A stretch of DNA of 64,000 nt from Aquibaculum arenosum (GTDB lineage: Bacteria > Pseudomonadota > Alphaproteobacteria > Kiloniellales > DSM-21159), in contig NZ_JARHUD010000003.1 in NCBI RefSeq assembly GCF_029222965.1, forward strand, positions 248,001 through 312,000, read 5' to 3'. Within the stretch, counting starts at the first letter, position 1; every line of letters begins with the position of its first letter. The notes beneath the pieces are model-generated. The model saw only the letters and a program-made list of their open reading frames with translations, had not been told where the DNA came from and searched no databases. Shown one piece after another: positions 19,454 through 28,835 of this stretch. The translations under genes were made by a program, and so were the position numbers.

Positions 19454-20334
19454 TCACGGGGGCAGGGGCCGTCGTCGAGACGGCGCCGGCCAAGCTCAAT
19501 CTCACCTTGAGAGTCGTGGGTCGGCGCGCCGACGGCTATCACGAACTGGAAAGCCTAGTCGCCTTTGCCGACTGCGGGGACCGTCTGAGCGCGCACCCTT
19601 CAGGGGAGCTGACGCTGGAGGTGACTGGCCCCTTTGCCGCCGCGCTGCACGACGCGGGTGCGGGCAATCTGGTGCTGCGCGCGGCGCGCCTCTTAGCGCA
19701 GGCCGCCGGTGTGGGGCGGGGTGCCGTTCTGACGCTCGACAAGCGCCTGCCGGTGGCGGCGGGCCTGGGTGGTGGCTCGGCCGATGCCGCCGCCACTTTG
19801 CGCCTGCTGCAGCGCCTTTGGTCGATCAGCCTGCCGGAACCCGGCCTGCAGGCCTTAGCCGCCGAACTGGGGGCGGACGTTCCGGTCTGCTTGCTCGGGC
19901 GGCCGGCCTTGATGCGTGGGGTGGGCGAGCGTCTGGAGCCGCTGCCGGCGCTGCCGCCAACCTGGATCGTGCTGGCCAATCCGGGCGTGGCTCTGGGAAC
20001 GCCGGAGGTGTTCCGGGCGCGCAGCGGCCCCTTCTCCGCCGCCGCTCCGCTTTGGGCAACGCCGCCGCGCACGGCGGCGGAACTGGCGGGTTGCCTGCGC
20101 CGCAGCGCCAACGACCTGGAGCCGGCCGCGCGCGCACTTCGCCCGCAGATTGACGTCGTGCTGAGCGCCCTGGCGCGGGAAGCCGGCTGCCTGCTGGCGC
20201 GCATGAGCGGCAGCGGCGCAAGCTGCTTCGGGCTGTTCGCCACACCTGAGGAAGCGGAGGCGGCGGTCCGGCGCCTGAAGGCAGCGCAGCCTGCCTGGTG
20301 GGTTCAGGCGACGCCGCTGCTCACCGGCGCCTGA
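19450..20334 (+). CDS. ispE: 4-diphosphocytidyl-2-C-methyl-D-erythritol kinase
   Basis: The 294-residue GHMP kinase catalyses the ATP-dependent step of the MEP isoprenoid pathway. Recognisable parts are the N-terminal [20 protein letters not shown], with the catalytic Lys region, the [14 protein letters not shown] stretch, the ATP-binding [17 protein letters not shown], and the C-terminal GRP-like [16 protein letters not shown]. The start is GTG at 19450, overlapping the stop of the TPR gene. Sequence upstream in frame is the TPR gene read differently. It converges with the TlpA-like gene after 18 bases. Confidence 0.96.
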   Translation: MITGAGAVVETAPAKLNLTLRVVGRRADGYHELESLVAFADCGDRLSAHPSGELTLEVTGPFAAALHDAGAGNLVLRAARLLAQAAGVGRGAVLTLDKRLPVAAGLGGGSADAAATLRLLQRLWSISLPEPGLQALAAELGADVPVCLLGRPALMRGVGERLEPLPALPPTWIVLANPGVALGTPEVFRARSGPFSAAAPLWATPPRTAAELAGCLRRSANDLEPAARALRPQIDVVLSALAREAGCLLARMSGSGASCFGLFATPEEAEAAVRRLKAAQPAWWVQATPLLTGA

Positions 20335-20352
20335 AGCCGAGGTCTCGTGCCT

Positions 20353-20901
20353 CTACTCCATATACCAGCGCAGCAGTTCAATGGCCTCAGCGCTGTCCCA
20401 GGGTGCGGCGCCTTCCACGCGGCCCACAATTCGTCCGTCTCGATCGATGACGAAGCTGGTGGGCAGGCCGCGGGTTTCCATGGCGCGCATCAGTTCGCCG
20501 CGCGGGTCGAGCCAGACGCCCAGGTTCTCCAAGCCGTGCTCTTCGTAGAAGGGCAGGACTTGCTCGGCGCCGCGGCGGTCGTTGGAGACGACAAGCACGC
20601 GGAAATCCTCATCGCCCAGTTCGGCCTCCAGGGCATCGAGGGCGGGCATTTCTTCGACGCAGGGGGCGCACCAGGTGGCCCAGAAGTTGAGCAGCAGCAC
20701 CTCGCCCTCGTAGTCGGCCAGGGTGACCGGCTGCTCTTCGCCATCGTTCAGCCTGGTGAAGGGGATGTCCGGGGCGCTGGTCTCGACGGTCTGGTAGCCC
20801 TCGGCGAACCAGCCATCGAGCGGCGGCTCACTCGCCGAAAGGGCACTTGCCGCTGCCGTCAGGGGAAGCAAGAGTGCTGCAAGGAAAAGCTTTTTCTTCA
20901 T
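20353..20901 (-). CDS. TlpA-like periplasmic thioredoxin
   Basis: From the ATG at 20901 the product is 182 residues (an ATG at 20910 would add three). A signal peptide ([20 protein letters not shown]) precedes a TlpA/ResA-type thioredoxin fold with the redox motif in [17 protein letters not shown] and the cis-Pro segment [15 protein letters not shown]. Such proteins reduce disulfides in the periplasm, for example for cytochrome c assembly. The gene is divergent from argH with only about 25 bases between starts, a pair often seen in alphaproteobacteria. Confidence 0.93.
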   Translation of the reverse strand: MKKKLFLAALLLPLTAAASALSASEPPLDGWFAEGYQTVETSAPDIPFTRLNDGEEQPVTLADYEGEVLLLNFWATWCAPCVEEMPALDALEAELGDEDFRVLVVSNDRRGAEQVLPFYEEHGLENLGVWLDPRGELMRAMETRGLPTSFVIDRDGRIVGRVEGAAPWDSAEAIELLRWYME

Positions 20902-20926
20902 CGCCTCCATCCGCTACACCACAGTC

Positions 20927-22342
20927 ATGACCAATCAGCAACCCAAGAACGCGCCGGACAAAGCCGCCAACGCCATGTGGGGCGGGCGCTTTGCCGCCGG
21001 CCCCGCCGCCATCATGGAGCGCATCAATGCCTCCATCGATGTGGACCGCCGCCTCTACACCCAGGACATCGCCGCCAGCCGCGCCCATGCCGCCATGCTG
21101 GTGGCCACGGGCATCATCACTGCGGAAGATGGCGATGCCATCGACCGGGGTCTAGAGACGATCCTGGGTGAAATCGACGCAGGGCAGTTCAAATTCTCCG
21201 CGGCGCTGGAGGACATCCACATGAATGTAGAGGCCCGGCTGCGCGAACTGATCGGGCCGGCGGCAGGGCGGCTGCACACGGCGCGCTCGCGCAACGACCA
21301 GGTGGCGACGGACTTCCGGCTCTGGGTGCGCGATGCCATCGATCAGGTCGATGCTGGCCTGGCGGAGCTGCAAGCGGCGCTGCTGGACACGGCCGAGGCC
21401 GAAGCCGACACGGTGATGCCCGGCTACACCCACTTGCAGGCGGCGCAGCCGGTGACCTTCGGCCATCATCTGCTGGCCTACGTGGAGATGATCGGCCGCG
21501 ATCGCGGCCGCTTTGCCGACTGCCGCGCACGGCTGAACGAAAGCCCCCTGGGTGCGGCCGCGCTGGCAGGCACCTCCTTTCCCATTGACCGGAGCATGAC
21601 CGCCCGGGCGCTGGGTTTCGAACGGCCCATGGCCAACTCCATCGATGCAGTGTCCGACCGGGATTTCGCCCTGGAGTTTCTGGCCGCCGGTTCGATCCTG
21701 GCCGTGCATCTTTCGCGTTTTGCCGAGGAACTGGTGCTCTGGTGCGCGGAAGGTTTCCACTTTGTTCATCTTTCGGACGCCTTCACCACCGGTTCCTCCA
21801 TCATGCCGCAGAAGAAGAACCCTGATGCGGCCGAGCTGGTGCGCGGAAAGGCCGGCCGGGTGATCGGCGGACTCAACACCCTGCTGATCGTGATGAAGGG
21901 CCTGCCGCTGACCTACGGCAAGGACATGCAGGAGGACAAGGAGCCGGTGTTCGACGCTTTTGACACCCTGGCCCTGTCCATTGCGGCCACCGCCGGCATG
22001 GTGCGCGACCTAGAGGCCAACCGTGAGGCCATGCGTGCGGCAACGGCCAAGGGCTTCCTGACCGCCACGGACCTGGCCGACTGGCTGGTGCGCGTGCTGG
22101 GGCTGCCTTTCCGCGACGCCCATCACGTGACCGGTACGCTTGTGGCCCGGGCCGAAGACCAAGGAGTCGATCTGGCCGACCTGCCGCTGGACGCGATGCA
22201 GGCGGTGGAGCCGCGGATCACTCAGGACATCTATTCCGTCCTGACCGTGGAGCGCTCCGTCTCCAGCCGCAGCGCCTTCGGCGGCACGGCGCCGGAAAAC
22301 GTGCGCGCGGCGGTCAAGGCGGCGCGGGAGCGCTGGGCATGA
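20927..22342 (+). CDS. argH: Argininosuccinate lyase
   Basis: The 471-residue protein cleaves argininosuccinate to arginine and fumarate, the last step of arginine synthesis. It has the fumarase/aspartase superfamily signature [20 protein letters not shown] with the catalytic Ser loop, [19 protein letters not shown], and [20 protein letters not shown]. The length is normal. The stop overlaps the small lipoprotein start by four bases, so argH, the lipoprotein and lysA form a coupled operon. Confidence 0.98.
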   Translation: MTNQQPKNAPDKAANAMWGGRFAAGPAAIMERINASIDVDRRLYTQDIAASRAHAAMLVATGIITAEDGDAIDRGLETILGEIDAGQFKFSAALEDIHMNVEARLRELIGPAAGRLHTARSRNDQVATDFRLWVRDAIDQVDAGLAELQAALLDTAEAEADTVMPGYTHLQAAQPVTFGHHLLAYVEMIGRDRGRFADCRARLNESPLGAAALAGTSFPIDRSMTARALGFERPMANSIDAVSDRDFALEFLAAGSILAVHLSRFAEELVLWCAEGFHFVHLSDAFTTGSSIMPQKKNPDAAELVRGKAGRVIGGLNTLLIVMKGLPLTYGKDMQEDKEPVFDAFDTLALSIAATAGMVRDLEANREAMRAATAKGFLTATDLADWLVRVLGLPFRDAHHVTGTLVARAEDQGVDLADLPLDAMQAVEPRITQDIYSVLTVERSVSSRSAFGGTAPENVRAAVKAARERWA

Positions 22343-22521
22343 GGGCGGCGGTTCTGAGCGCGTTGCTGGTGGGCTTGCTCGCCGCTTGCGGCGTCAAGGG
22401 CGATCCGGTGGTGCCGGAGGGAGAGGAAGCACTCTATCGCCTGGGCGAGCGGCAGTATCCCGCCCCCCACACGGTGGTGCCGCAGGCGCCGGCCCCGGAG
22501 GGACGCGAGGCACAACCGTGA
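22339..22521 (+). CDS. Small lipoprotein (LptM/YifL-like) between argH and lysA
   Basis: This 60-residue product has a lipoprotein signal peptide with the lipobox LLAACG (Cys16) followed by [11 protein letters not shown], the hallmark of LptM/YifL-like small outer-membrane lipoproteins. The rest is a Pro-rich tail. In enterobacteria LptM helps maturation of the LptD LPS-export complex; the same role here is inference. It is translationally coupled on both sides: ATGA with argH and GTGA with lysA. The argH-lipoprotein-lysA order is conserved in alphaproteobacteria. Confidence 0.85.
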   Translation: MRAAVLSALLVGLLAACGVKGDPVVPEGEEALYRLGERQYPAPHTVVPQAPAPEGREAQP

Positions 22522-23804
22522 CCCAGCCCTTTGCCTATTCGGAAGGCCGCCTCCAGGCCGAAGGGGTGGCGGTGGAAGACATTGCCGCTGCGGTGGGCAC
22601 GCCCTTCTACCTCTATTCCGCCAGCGCCATGCAGCAGGCCTACCGCCGTTTTGCCGGGGCCTTGCAGGGCGCGGGCCTCGATGCCCTGGTCTGCTACGCG
22701 GTCAAGGCCAATCCCCAGCTTGCGGTGATCGCGACCTTCGCAGCCGAAGGCGCGGGCGCGGATGTGGTATCCGAGGGCGAATTGCGCCGGGCTTTGGCGG
22801 TCGGCGTGCCGGCGGAAAAGATCGTCTTTGCCGGGGTGGGCAAGACCGCTGGAGAATTGGCCCTGGGCCTGGAAGCGGGCATCCTGCAGTTCAACGTGGA
22901 ATCCCGCGAGGAACTGCGCCTGCTGGACCAGGTGGCGCGGGACAAGGGGGTGCAGGCACCGGTGGCCCTGCGCGTGAATCCCGATGTGGACGCCCGCACC
23001 CACGCCAAGATCACCACGGGCAAGTCCGAGAACAAATTCGGCATCGACTGTGACGATGCGGCCGCTGTCCTGCAGGAAGCGGTGGCCTTGCCGGGGATTC
23101 TTCCGGTGGGGCTGGCGACCCACATTGGCTCCCAGATCACCGATTTAGAGCCCTACGAAGCTGCTTTCCAGCGCGTGGCTGGTCTCTTTGCCGAGCAGCG
23201 GGAGGCCGGGGTGCCTTTGCAGCGGCTGGATCTCGGTGGCGGCCTGGGTATTGCCTATCAGCAGGAAGCCTTGCCGACACCGGAGGACTATGCCGCGGTG
23301 GTCGCGCGCACGGCCGGGCGGCTGGACGTGCCGCTGGTCTTTGAGCCGGGGCGGCATTTGGTGGGCGAGGCGGGGCTGCTGATCTCGCGGGTGGTCTACG
23401 TGAAGCAGGGGCGCAGCCGCCGCTTCCTCATCGTCGATGCCGGCATGAACGACCTGATGCGCCCGGCGCTCTATGAGGCCTGGCACGACATCGTGCCGCT
23501 GCGCGAGCCTGCCAGCGCGGCGCGGCTGCGCTATGATGTGGTGGGGCCGATCTGCGAAACCGGAGATCTCTTTGCCGAGGGACGTGAGCTGCCGGAGCTG
23601 GCAGCGGGCGATCTCGTGGCTTTCGGTGCCGCGGGCGCCTATGGCGCCACCATGGCCTCGACCTACAATTCCCGCCCGCCAGTGGCGGAAGTCATGGTGC
23701 AAGGCGACAGCTTCGAGGTCATCCGGGCACGGCCGAGCCATGACGCATTGATGCGGTCGGAAAGTCTGCCCAGTTGGTTGGGCAAGGTGCCGAAAAGCGG
23801 TTAG
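22518..23804 (+). CDS. lysA: Diaminopimelate decarboxylase
   Basis: The 428-residue PLP enzyme of the alanine racemase-like fold decarboxylates meso-diaminopimelate to lysine. The PLP lysine lies in VCYAVKANPQLAVI, and typical later segments are KFGIDCDD, LATHIGSQITDLEPY, LDLGGGLGIAYQ, EPGRHLVGEAGLL and the second-subunit Cys site GPICETGDLFAEGREL. The start is GTG at 22518, overlapping the lipoprotein stop. The window also has dapB, so two lysine-pathway genes are present but far apart. Confidence 0.97.
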   Translation: MTQPFAYSEGRLQAEGVAVEDIAAAVGTPFYLYSASAMQQAYRRFAGALQGAGLDALVCYAVKANPQLAVIATFAAEGAGADVVSEGELRRALAVGVPAEKIVFAGVGKTAGELALGLEAGILQFNVESREELRLLDQVARDKGVQAPVALRVNPDVDARTHAKITTGKSENKFGIDCDDAAAVLQEAVALPGILPVGLATHIGSQITDLEPYEAAFQRVAGLFAEQREAGVPLQRLDLGGGLGIAYQQEALPTPEDYAAVVARTAGRLDVPLVFEPGRHLVGEAGLLISRVVYVKQGRSRRFLIVDAGMNDLMRPALYEAWHDIVPLREPASAARLRYDVVGPICETGDLFAEGRELPELAAGDLVAFGAAGAYGATMASTYNSRPPVAEVMVQGDSFEVIRARPSHDALMRSESLPSWLGKVPKSG

Positions 23805-23842
23805 AGTACCAGCCCTGACGGCCCCTGCGTGAAAGGCAAGGC

Positions 23843-26374
23843 GTGTCGAACGGCAAACCCGCAAGCGAGACTTCCAGGTCTGGTCAAATGCTCCTGCCTG
23901 GGCTGGCCCGCAAACTCCGCCTGGCGCGGGCGGCGTTGCTGTGGGAGCGCCTCTGGCCGGCCTTGATGCCCGCGGGTCTGCTGCTCGGGCTGTTTCTGAC
24001 CCTCGCCTTCCTTGATTTTCTGCCCCGGCTTGGCTTTTGGCTGCACAGTCTGGTGCTCGTCGCCTTGTCGCTGGCCTTTGTCGAACTGCTGCGGCGAAAC
24101 CTGCACGGTCTGAGCCTGCCCCGCCAGGAGGCGGCCCAACGCCGCCTGGAGCAGGACAGCGGCGTGCCGCATCGTCCGCTGTCAGCACTGGAGGACCGCC
24201 CGCTTGCCGGTGGCGGGAGCGTGGAGGACCGGGCTGCCTATTGGGAGCTGCATCGCCAACGCCTGCTCGCCGGCGTGCAGCGCCTGCGCTTGGCTTGGCC
24301 GCGGGCCGGCTGGTCGCGTCGCGACACTGTGGGGCTGCGCGCCGTGGTGGGTCTGCCGCTGGTCATCGCCCTGGCGACCGCGGGCGATGCCTGGTGGCCA
24401 CGTCTGGAGCGCGCGCTGGTGCCTGGGACCCCGGCGCCGGCGGAATCGGTACCGGCCCGCCTCGATGCCTGGATCAGTCCACCAGCCTACACCGGTGCAG
24501 CACCCCACTATCTCGAAGGCCGCAGCGGTGAGGAGCAGGCTGGCGGCCTACTGAGCGTGCCAGAGGGGAGCCGCTTGTTGGTGCAGCTTCAGGGCGGCTA
24601 CGGCACACCTTGGCTCAGCCTGGACGACACGGCACTGGGCGAGCTCGAAGAGCGCAGGGACGGCGTGTTCCGCAGCGAGGCGGAGCTGCATGAGGGCGGC
24701 GTGCTGAGCATCGGCCGCGGACGGGAGCAAGTGGGCGACTGGACCCTGGAGGTGGTGCCCGACCAACCGCCCTGGGTCGAGTATTTGGCCTCGCCGGCGC
24801 GAGCCGCGCGCGGGGCAGTTCACTTTCGCTATCGCGTGGCCGACGACTATGGCGTGGAACGCCTGTCTGCAGTAGTGGAGCGCCAGGACGCGCAGGGCGC
24901 CGGGGAGCAATTGCAGATTTCCCTGCCCTTGCCTGGACGGCGGGGTGAGGCCGGACAGGGGGAACCCGCTGAAGCGGAGAGCTTTCAGGATCTCACCCCC
25001 CACCCCTGGGCGGGTATCGCGGTGACCATGACCCTGGAGGCCGTCGATGCGGCCGGGCAGAGCGGGCGCAGCGAGGCTTTCGAGACCGTGCTGCCGGCGC
25101 GCACCTTCAATCACCCTGTGGCCCGGGCCCTAGCCGACCTCCGGCGCGACCTGACGCTTGATCCAGGCGCGCGCGTGCCGGTTTCTCGTGGTCTTGACCG
25201 GCTGGCGGAGGAGCCGGACCACTATTTCAACGACCTCGTGGTGTCCCTGGGCATCATGTCCGCGGCGGAACGACTGCTGCGCGACCGCCGCGAGGCGGCG
25301 GTGCCGGAGGTGCAGGCGCTGCTCTGGGACCTGGCGTTGCGGATCGAGGAAGGCGAGGTGGCCATCGCCGAGCGCCGGCTGCGTGAGCTGCAGCAGGAAC
25401 TGCAGGAAGCGCTGCAAGAGGACGCAAGCCAGGAGGAGGTCGAGCGCCTGATGAACGAGCTGCAGTCGGCGCTCGACCAGTTCCTGGAGAACCTGCTGGA
25501 ACAGGCCATGGAAGGCCTGGAGGATCTGCCACCGCAGGAGCAGCCCCCGGGCGACGACAATTTCGAACGCCAGGAGCTGCAGGACCTGATTGAACAAGCG
25601 CGCGAACTGGCGCGCAGCGGGGCGCGGGAGGAGGCGCGCGAACTGCTGGCCCAGCTTCAGCGTATGCTGGAGAACCTGCAGGCACAGCCCATGCAGCAGA
25701 ATGAGCTGAACGAGCGCCTGCAAGAATCGCGAGAGATGATGCAGGACCTGCAGGAGATGATGAGCCGGCAGCAGGAGCTGCTGGACCGCAGTTTTCAGCG
25801 CAATCAGCGCGGCGACATGCGCGGCGCCGAGGAAGGCGAGGCCGGTCGCGAGGGCGAGGAAGCCACCCCCGGCCGCGCCCCCGGCACCGAAGGCGCCGAC
25901 GCCCAGACCCAAGAAGCACTTCGCCGGGAGCTGGGTGAGCTCATGCGCCGTTCGGGCGATATGACCGGATCGATTCCCTCACCTTTGGGCTCAGCGGAGC
26001 AGGCGATGCGCGCCGCGCGTGACGCCCTGCAGCAGGGTTCCTCCGGGCAGGCGCTGGGGCCGCAAGGCGAAGCTCTGGATCACCTGCAGCGGGGCATGGA
26101 AGCGCTGCTCGAGGACTTTGCGCAGCAGCTTGGTGAGGGGCAGGGGGGTGAAGGCAGCACCTTCGGACGGCCTGGCGACGAGGAGACAGATCCCCTGGGC
26201 CGGCGGCGCGGCCGGGGCGGCTACCTCCAGTCGGGCGAGGGGGTCGAGATTCCGGAAGAATCCGCGCTTCAGCGCTCGCGCGAGATCCTCAACGAGCTGC
26301 GGCGGCGCAGCAGTGAGCGCGAACGTCCTGAGATCGAGTTGGACTATCTGGAACGGCTGCTGCGTCAGTTCTGA
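23843..26374 (+). CDS. TIGR02302/DUF4175 family membrane protein
   Basis: The 843-residue protein has two to three hydrophobic segments in its first 190 residues (PALMPAGLLLGLFLTLAFL, FWLHSLVLVALSLAFV, then VVGLPLVIALA). An Ig-like or receptor-like extracytoplasmic middle follows. From about residue 490 there is a long Glu/Gln/Leu-rich helical region predicted to be coiled coil, then a Gly/Arg-rich low-complexity stretch and a short helical tail. Gene order after lysA and the architecture match the alphaproteobacterial TIGR02302 family, whose function is unknown. Start is GTG at 23843. It converges with parB after nine bases. Confidence 0.85.
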   Translation: MSNGKPASETSRSGQMLLPGLARKLRLARAALLWERLWPALMPAGLLLGLFLTLAFLDFLPRLGFWLHSLVLVALSLAFVELLRRNLHGLSLPRQEAAQRRLEQDSGVPHRPLSALEDRPLAGGGSVEDRAAYWELHRQRLLAGVQRLRLAWPRAGWSRRDTVGLRAVVGLPLVIALATAGDAWWPRLERALVPGTPAPAESVPARLDAWISPPAYTGAAPHYLEGRSGEEQAGGLLSVPEGSRLLVQLQGGYGTPWLSLDDTALGELEERRDGVFRSEAELHEGGVLSIGRGREQVGDWTLEVVPDQPPWVEYLASPARAARGAVHFRYRVADDYGVERLSAVVERQDAQGAGEQLQISLPLPGRRGEAGQGEPAEAESFQDLTPHPWAGIAVTMTLEAVDAAGQSGRSEAFETVLPARTFNHPVARALADLRRDLTLDPGARVPVSRGLDRLAEEPDHYFNDLVVSLGIMSAAERLLRDRREAAVPEVQALLWDLALRIEEGEVAIAERRLRELQQELQEALQEDASQEEVERLMNELQSALDQFLENLLEQAMEGLEDLPPQEQPPGDDNFERQELQDLIEQARELARSGAREEARELLAQLQRMLENLQAQPMQQNELNERLQESREMMQDLQEMMSRQQELLDRSFQRNQRGDMRGAEEGEAGREGEEATPGRAPGTEGADAQTQEALRRELGELMRRSGDMTGSIPSPLGSAEQAMRAARDALQQGSSGQALGPQGEALDHLQRGMEALLEDFAQQLGEGQGGEGSTFGRPGDEETDPLGRRRGRGGYLQSGEGVEIPEESALQRSREILNELRRRSSERERPEIELDYLERLLRQF

Positions 26375-26383
26375 CCAACGCGC

Positions 26384-27313
26384 CTATCGCGCCGGGTCCT
26401 GATTGAGCCTGCGTAGTACTTCATCCAGCTGATCGAGATCATCGTAGTGCAGGGAGAGCACGCCGCCCTGCCCGCGCAGGTCTATCGTGACCTTCATGCC
26501 CAGCAAGGCTGCCAGATCCTGCTCCAGAGCGAGAGTGTCGGCATCCTTGTCCTGCCGCGGGGCCGCTTGGGACCGACGGGGGCGGCCGGCGCCGTTGTCG
26601 TCCCGTCCCTTGGCCACCAGGCGCTCGGTTTCGCGCACGGAGAGGCCGCGTTTGACCACCTCCCCGGCCAAGGCTTCCGGGTTGTCGGCACCGAGCAGTG
26701 CGCGAGCGTGCCCGGCAGAGAGGCTTCCCTCGCGCACCAGGTCCTTCACGGGATCGCCGAGGTTCAGCAGCCGCAGGGTATTGGCGATGTGCGGCCGGCT
26801 TTTGCCGATCAGGCGGGCCAGTTCCTCCTGGGAATGGCCGAATTCCTCGAGCAGGCGTCGGTATCCTTCAGCTTCCTCTATGGCATCGAGATCCTGACGC
26901 TGGACATTCTCCACCAGAGCCAGCTCAAGCGCCTGAACGTCGCTGAGTTCGCGAACCAGTACAGGGACTTCATAGAGCTGAGCGCGCTGGGCGGCGCGCC
27001 AGCGGCGTTCGCCGGCGACGATCTCGTACTCGCCGGGTCGATCCGGATGCGGACGCACGAGTATGGGTTGGAGCAGGCCCTGTGCGCGTACGGAGTCCGT
27101 GAGCGAATCCAGTTGGCTTTCATCGAAGCGGCGGCGCGGCTGCACGCGGCCGGGGTGGAGGTATTCGATGGGCACGCGATGGCCCGGCGGCGGGGCCGGC
27201 GTCTCGCCCTTCTCACCAAAGGTCGGCGTGAGGGTCGTTGCATCTTCGCCGAGAAGAGCGGCCAGACCGCGTCCCAAACCGCGCTTCGAAGCCGGAGTGC
27301 CAGAGTTGCTCAT
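26384..27313 (-). CDS. parB: Chromosome partitioning protein ParB
   Basis: The 309-residue protein has the ParB layout: an N-terminal KRGLGRGLAALLG ParA-interaction motif, the CTP-binding ParB/Srx domain (VEYLHPG-like region, then GEYEIVAGERRWRAAQRA), a helix-turn-helix (HSQEELARLIGKSRPHIANTL and LSAGHARALLG), and a C-terminal dimerisation domain. It loads on parS and spreads as a CTP-gated clamp. Two parS sites lie within 3.5 kb upstream. It is separated from parA by 31 bases in the leftward mnmG-rsmG-parA-parB cluster. Confidence 0.97.
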   Translation of the reverse strand: MSNSGTPASKRGLGRGLAALLGEDATTLTPTFGEKGETPAPPPGHRVPIEYLHPGRVQPRRRFDESQLDSLTDSVRAQGLLQPILVRPHPDRPGEYEIVAGERRWRAAQRAQLYEVPVLVRELSDVQALELALVENVQRQDLDAIEEAEGYRRLLEEFGHSQEELARLIGKSRPHIANTLRLLNLGDPVKDLVREGSLSAGHARALLGADNPEALAGEVVKRGLSVRETERLVAKGRDDNGAGRPRRSQAAPRQDKDADTLALEQDLAALLGMKVTIDLRGQGGVLSLHYDDLDQLDEVLRRLNQDPAR

Positions 27314-27344
27314 GGATGCATATCCTCAGGATCAGGAAGCAAAG

Positions 27345-28199
27345 TCAGGATGCGAGAGCCGGGATTGGGGGCAAGGGCCGCCCTTCCCGCTGCAATACTT
27401 CGCGCGCCAAGCCGAGATAAGCCTGGGAGCCACTGCAGCGCAGGTCGTAGAGCAGGACAGGTTTTCCGTGGGACGGCGCTTCAGAGACACGCACATTGCG
27501 GGGGATCATGGTGTCGTAAACCCGGTCGCCCAGGTGCAGGCGCACGTCGTTCGCGACCATCTCACAGAGATTGTTGCGGCGGTCGTACATGGTCAGCACG
27601 ATGCCTTGGAGTTCCAGAACGCTGTTGAGCGCGCGGCGGATGCGGTCAATGGTCCGCAGGAGGTGGCTGAGCCCTTCCAGCGCATAAAACTCAGCCTGTA
27701 GCGGCACGATCACACCATGAGCGGCGACCAAGGCGTTGACGGTCAGCAGCCCCAGGGCGGGGGGACAGTCGATCAAGATGAAATCCCATCGTCCCTGATG
27801 CTTGCTCAAGGCCTCGCGCAAGCGACGTTCGCGGCGCGGTTCGTTGACCAGCTCAAGTTCGGCGCCGGACAGCTCCACCGAGGAGGGCAGCACATCCATG
27901 TTGGGCACGATTGAGGGCAGGGAAGCCTCGGCAAGGTCCACACCGCCCAGAAGCACGTCATAGACCGTGGTGCGGCCGGCCTCGCGATCAAGGCCCAGGC
28001 CGGTGCTGGCATTGGCCTGTGGGTCGAGATCGATCACCAGGACCCGGGCGCCGCAGGCAGCCAGGGCAGTGCCGAGGTTGATCGTGGTGGTCGTCTTACC
28101 CACGCCACCCTTCTGATTGGCGACGGCGAGGACCCGGGTGCGGGCCGGGAGTCGCTCGACGTTGGCCGACTCGCTTTGATCGCTCGGTGGGGCCGTCAT
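27345..28199 (-). CDS. parA: Chromosome partitioning ATPase ParA
   Basis: The 284-residue protein is a Soj/ParA-type ATPase. The deviant Walker A is NQKGGVGKTTTTINLG, Walker A' is VLVIDLDPQANASTGLG, and Walker B is FILIDCPPALG. It moves ParB-parS complexes by nucleotide-dependent DNA binding. An N-terminal extension of about 25 residues precedes the core. The start codon overlaps the rsmG stop by four bases, and parB follows, the classical gidB-parA-parB arrangement. Confidence 0.97.
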   Translation of the reverse strand: MTAPPSDQSESANVERLPARTRVLAVANQKGGVGKTTTTINLGTALAACGARVLVIDLDPQANASTGLGLDREAGRTTVYDVLLGGVDLAEASLPSIVPNMDVLPSSVELSGAELELVNEPRRERRLREALSKHQGRWDFILIDCPPALGLLTVNALVAAHGVIVPLQAEFYALEGLSHLLRTIDRIRRALNSVLELQGIVLTMYDRRNNLCEMVANDVRLHLGDRVYDTMIPRNVRVSEAPSHGKPVLLYDLRCSGSQAYLGLAREVLQREGRPLPPIPALAS

Positions 28200-28831
28200 G
28201 AGGCAAGGCTCCCTATTCTCAGGATGACGCTGTCGCTGGCGGCGCGGCTGGGAAAGGTTTCCATGCGCAGCGTGGGATCACGGGGCAGCTGGCTGATTTC
28301 GCGCTCCACGGCGCGGCCCTTGAGGAAAAGACAGACTCCCTCGTGCAGCAACAGGGGCCGCGCGTAGTCGAGCAGTCGGTCCAGCGGTGCCAAAGCGCGC
28401 GCGGTGACGACGTCGGCGCGCAGGCCCTCGATGTGCTCTACGCGCTGGGGGCGCACCAAGACCTGAGTCCCTGTGGTGCGCGCGACCTCGCGCAAAAAGG
28501 CACATTTGCGCCGATCGGATTCCACCAGGTGCATCTCGCCGGCCCCCAGCATCGCCAGCACCATTCCGGGAAAGCCGGCACCGCTGCCAAGATCGAGAAT
28601 CCGCAGCGGCCGATCCGGCGGGGGCGGTGGCAGGAAGGCGAGGAGCTGAGCCGAGTCGAGGAAATGCCGGCGCCAGAGGTCGATCAGACTTTCGCGACTG
28701 ACGAGATTGATGGAGCGATTCCATTTCTGCAACAGCCCGGCGTATGTCTCCAAGCGCTGCATCGTTTCACGTGAAACGCCCAATGCGCGGGCGAAATCCT
28801 CCGGCTTGAGGGGGGCAGGGGCGACGCTCAT
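28196..28831 (-). CDS. rsmG: 16S rRNA (guanine527-N7)-methyltransferase RsmG
   Basis: The 211-residue SAM methyltransferase methylates G527 of 16S rRNA. The N-terminal substrate helix region has WNRSINLVSRESLIDLWRRH, and the SAM site is ILDLGSGAGFPGMVLAM, followed by LVESDRRKCAFLREVAR. It lies four bases after mnmG and overlaps parA. Codons for G-V-S-R-E-T near the N-terminus form a parS site, a known feature of this gene in several bacteria. Confidence 0.96.
   Translation of the reverse strand: MSVAPAPLKPEDFARALGVSRETMQRLETYAGLLQKWNRSINLVSRESLIDLWRRHFLDSAQLLAFLPPPPPDRPLRILDLGSGAGFPGMVLAMLGAGEMHLVESDRRKCAFLREVARTTGTQVLVRPQRVEHIEGLRADVVTARALAPLDRLLDYARPLLLHEGVCLFLKGRAVEREISQLPRDPTLRMETFPSRAASDSVILRIGSLAS
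28763..28778. promoter_or_regulatory. parS site inside rsmG
   Basis: The perfect 16-base palindrome CGTTTCACGTGAAACG contains the canonical 14-base core of the bacterial parS consensus (TGTTTCACGTGAAACA). It falls inside the rsmG coding sequence, encoding V-S-R-E-T, and lies about 1.5 kb upstream of parB. Confidence 0.95.
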
Positions 28832-28835
28832 CGCC

